From assembly GCF_000002075.1 (NCBI RefSeq), contig NW_004797603.1, positions 274,594 through 338,593 on the forward strand: a DNA stretch of 64,000 bases, given 5' to 3'. Source of the DNA: Aplysia californica. Taxonomy: Eukaryota > Mollusca > Gastropoda > Aplysiida > Aplysiidae. The stretch's first letter is position 1; each line of letters begins with the position of its first letter. Below the pieces are notes generated by a model. That model was not told the DNA's origin. It saw only the letters and a list, made by a program, of their open reading frames with translations, and did no database searches. A program made the position numbers and the translations under genes. Positions 62,012 through 64,000 of the stretch are shown piece after piece.

Positions 62012-62017
62012 AATAAA
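62012..62017 (+). terminator. Candidate distal polyadenylation signal of PLK4
   Basis: AATAAA about 2.9 kb after the stop codon; an ATTAAA near 61096 is a closer, weaker alternative. The intervening sequence is mostly repeats, so neither is firmly supported. Confidence 0.2.
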
Positions 62018-62269
62018 GTGCACTAAGACTTGTAAATTATGGAAATGGCGCGATGTAGATCTCATCATGTGTTAACATACATTGTATTATATTACCAGTT
62101 GATCAGTAGAGATGGCTTTTGTGTGCTACTCCTGCCCCATATCAGTTTCATCTCACTATTTGCTGTAGGAATGATCCAGAATCAGGTGCAGTGAAGACTT
62201 ATTAGAGTAAAGGAAGATCATTGTCATTATTCATTATAAAATTCTTTTCTTTTCTTTTTTTTTTTTTTT

Positions 62270-62505
62270 TCCAATTTTAGTAGAGACTTATATATTTCAA
62301 TCCTGGAGGAAGACCATTGTCTTTGTCCTTTTGTTGGAATCTCACATTTATAACTCAAGTGCCTTACCTTACAGTTTAGTGCGGTTCTTTGGCACTCTGA
62401 ATGTGTCAAATAATTGTGACGGGCATTGAGCATGTTGTAGAGTATGGATATAATGTGCTATAGATAAATGCAACTGCGACTATTATTACTATTTATTATT
62501 TATCT
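62270..62505 (+). mobile_element. Retroposon 3' fragment in the PLK4 3' flank
   Basis: GTATGGATATAATGTGCTAT then AGATAAATGCAACTGCGACT and an ATTATTACT repeat form a LINE/SINE-type 3' end. Confidence 0.5.
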
Positions 62506-63002
62506 TGACCTTTTTGGGACTAGCATTGACTCCTGTCTTTAGAACTTTAGAACATGTTATGGAACTGAATTGTCTTTTGTCCAGAGTACTTGCATAGAAA
62601 GAATCAAGTGTGTGCTTAGATCATACTTTTTTCTTAGCGGTACTAGCAAATAATCACCTTGACTCGGAGTTAAAGCATTGTGTCCTCGAAATTGCAGTCA
62701 TGTTCACATCCTTGTCCGGTCCCCTGAACGAAGACTGTAATGTTATTATTGTCCTTCACAGATCTTCCCACAGCTGGTCACCTCTGAAAGTGTTTATAAA
62801 TATAAATCTCTGGCCCAGAGGTTGGGGTTCAATGACTCATCTTTGCTTACGGTCGCTAGCTGACGTTATACACTGGCATAGTTCGGCCTGCCCATGCCTT
62901 GATGTTATCGGTCAACATTATTCTTTGTCCACCTGTGGCCCTTTTGCCCCACATCTTGCCTTGAGATCTATCCTTGTCTGTGCTGTGATGGTTAGAGGCT
63001 CT

Positions 63003-63194
63003 GTGGGTGGTTGGCGGGTGCTCTGGTGTGGTTTGCTCCTTTTTTCCTATCAAACTCAAACATCTATCGAACCGATCTCTCCTTTTTTTGTGTGTTTGTT
63101 ACTCTCTTGTAACACCTCTAATCTTCGACACTTATATATGACCTTATGGTGTTGCAAGTGCTGTAAAACTCTTATTGAAACTAAAACTATGAAC
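63003..63194 (+). mobile_element. Family A copy with short target duplication
   Basis: Starts GTGGGTGGTTGGCGGGTGCT and ends ACTAAAACTATGAAC. AGGCTCT flanks it at 62996-63002 and 63195-63201, a second sign of retroposition. It is nearly full length, in the PLK4 3' flank. Confidence 0.75.
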
Positions 63195-63799
63195 AGGCTC
63201 TTTATTTTTTGACAGAAAAGCCACGAGTTTGATTCCCATTGTTCGACAAGGTTCCTATCCTACAAGCAGAAACAGGAAAATTCTTGGGGGGGGGGGGGGG
63301 TATATTTTATTTGGTGATTTTTTTTTTAAACTCATCACTGACTGAAAATGTTCTTGACTGAGGCAGTTTTGTGATCATATAGTAATTATTATATCTGACT
63401 TGTCAGTACAATTTAGCCGAGCCAATGGCACATAACTTTAGATGGAGCTTTCTTTGTCATTTTGATGTTGATCGAATATTATTGTTTATTTTAATTAGGC
63501 TGTGTTCCGTGATTTTATTTTTTTTCTTCTGATTTTAAAACTGTAGTCAAAGCGTATTTTCTGATTGTAAAACTCTATTTATTTCCTTTTTCGTCTTGTT
63601 TTCGTCTCTGTCATCTATTTTTTTTAAAATTTCACTTTGAAAGTGATTGGAAAATCCAGGGGAAAAGTAAACTCATTATAATATTTTTTTTAACCTTATG
63701 AGTGGGAGCTCTGGTTCAAGTTGAAGTTATTTTATGGTGTATTATATATAATTTCTTGTACAAATATTATTTCAGTCTGTCTGATGGGCTGTTGTTATT

Positions 63800-63945
63800 C
63801 CAGTAGGTGGTTGGCAGGTACCCTGATGTGGGTTTTTTTAATGTGTTTGTTACTCACTTGTAATCTTAACACCTTTAATCTTCAGCACTTATATGACTTA
63901 ATTCACCACAAATTGTGTTGCAAGTACTGTTAAAACTCGCTGAAA
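63800..63945 (+). mobile_element. Family A copy, internally deleted
   Basis: Head AGTAGGTGGTTGGCAGGTAC joins directly to TGTGTTTGTTACTCACTTGT; the pyrimidine tract is missing. Confidence 0.6.
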
Positions 63946-64000
63946 CAGCTGATATATTTCCTCGTCCTCTCTTTCCCCCCCCCCTCTCCCCAAGCTCTTG

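Larger units (their letters stand above)
60081..64000. other. PLK4 downstream flank, no second gene recognised
   Basis: Microsatellites, family A and B copies and a retroposon end listed above; remaining short frames show no domain. A long PLK4 3' UTR may reach about 61.1 or 62.0 kb. Confidence 0.55.

Overview
The window looks like nuclear DNA of an animal, most likely a lophotrochozoan and probably a gastropod mollusc. This is inferred from two intron-rich genes with animal-type exon structure, dense small retroposons and foldback elements, a tRNA-derived SINE with a typical molluscan-looking body, and frequent CTAGATCTAGATCT simple repeats. The species cannot be named from the sequence. Two stretches of N (13772-13871 and 45305-46077) are assembly gaps.

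Layout. 1-12232 holds no gene I recognise, only low-complexity DNA, a 34-bp tandem array and dispersed repeats, plus the probable 3' UTR of the first gene. 12233-28152 (minus strand) is a complete 18-exon HSPA4/Hsp110 gene (846 codons before the stop), reconstructed with all GT-AG junctions in frame. 28153-37644 is the divergent intergenic interval: a 915-bp MITE with 9-bp target duplications, a 1.7-kb inverted duplication and two further foldback elements, together with a candidate heat-shock promoter for HSPA4 near 34.2-34.4 kb. 37645-59071 (plus strand) is a complete 19-exon polo-like kinase 4 gene (PLK4, 1119 aa), with kinase domain, DSG phosphodegron, cryptic polo box and C-terminal polo box all visible. 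Its large intron 9 contains a piggyBac transposon with TTAA duplications (43998-47623), and intron 11 a CR1/L2-type LINE 3' end. 59072-64000 is the PLK4 3' flank with a roughly 115-bp tandem array, CT microsatellites and more short retroposons.

The two genes are both housekeeping-type: Hsp110 is the nucleotide-exchange partner of Hsp70 and PLK4 is the master kinase of centriole duplication. They are divergent and I see no functional link beyond neighbourhood.

The most unusual signals are: (i) minisatellites whose units carry copies of a neighbouring exon's splice site (acceptors before PLK4 exon 18, donors after HSPA4 exon 16, an acceptor before HSPA4 exon 18) or stop-codon region (PLK4 exon 19); (ii) an abundant ~180-bp SINE-like family with a covarying 3' hairpin, verified 12-13-bp target duplication, and nearly uniform sense orientation in both genes; (iii) a perfect heat-shock element beside a TATA box upstream of HSPA4.
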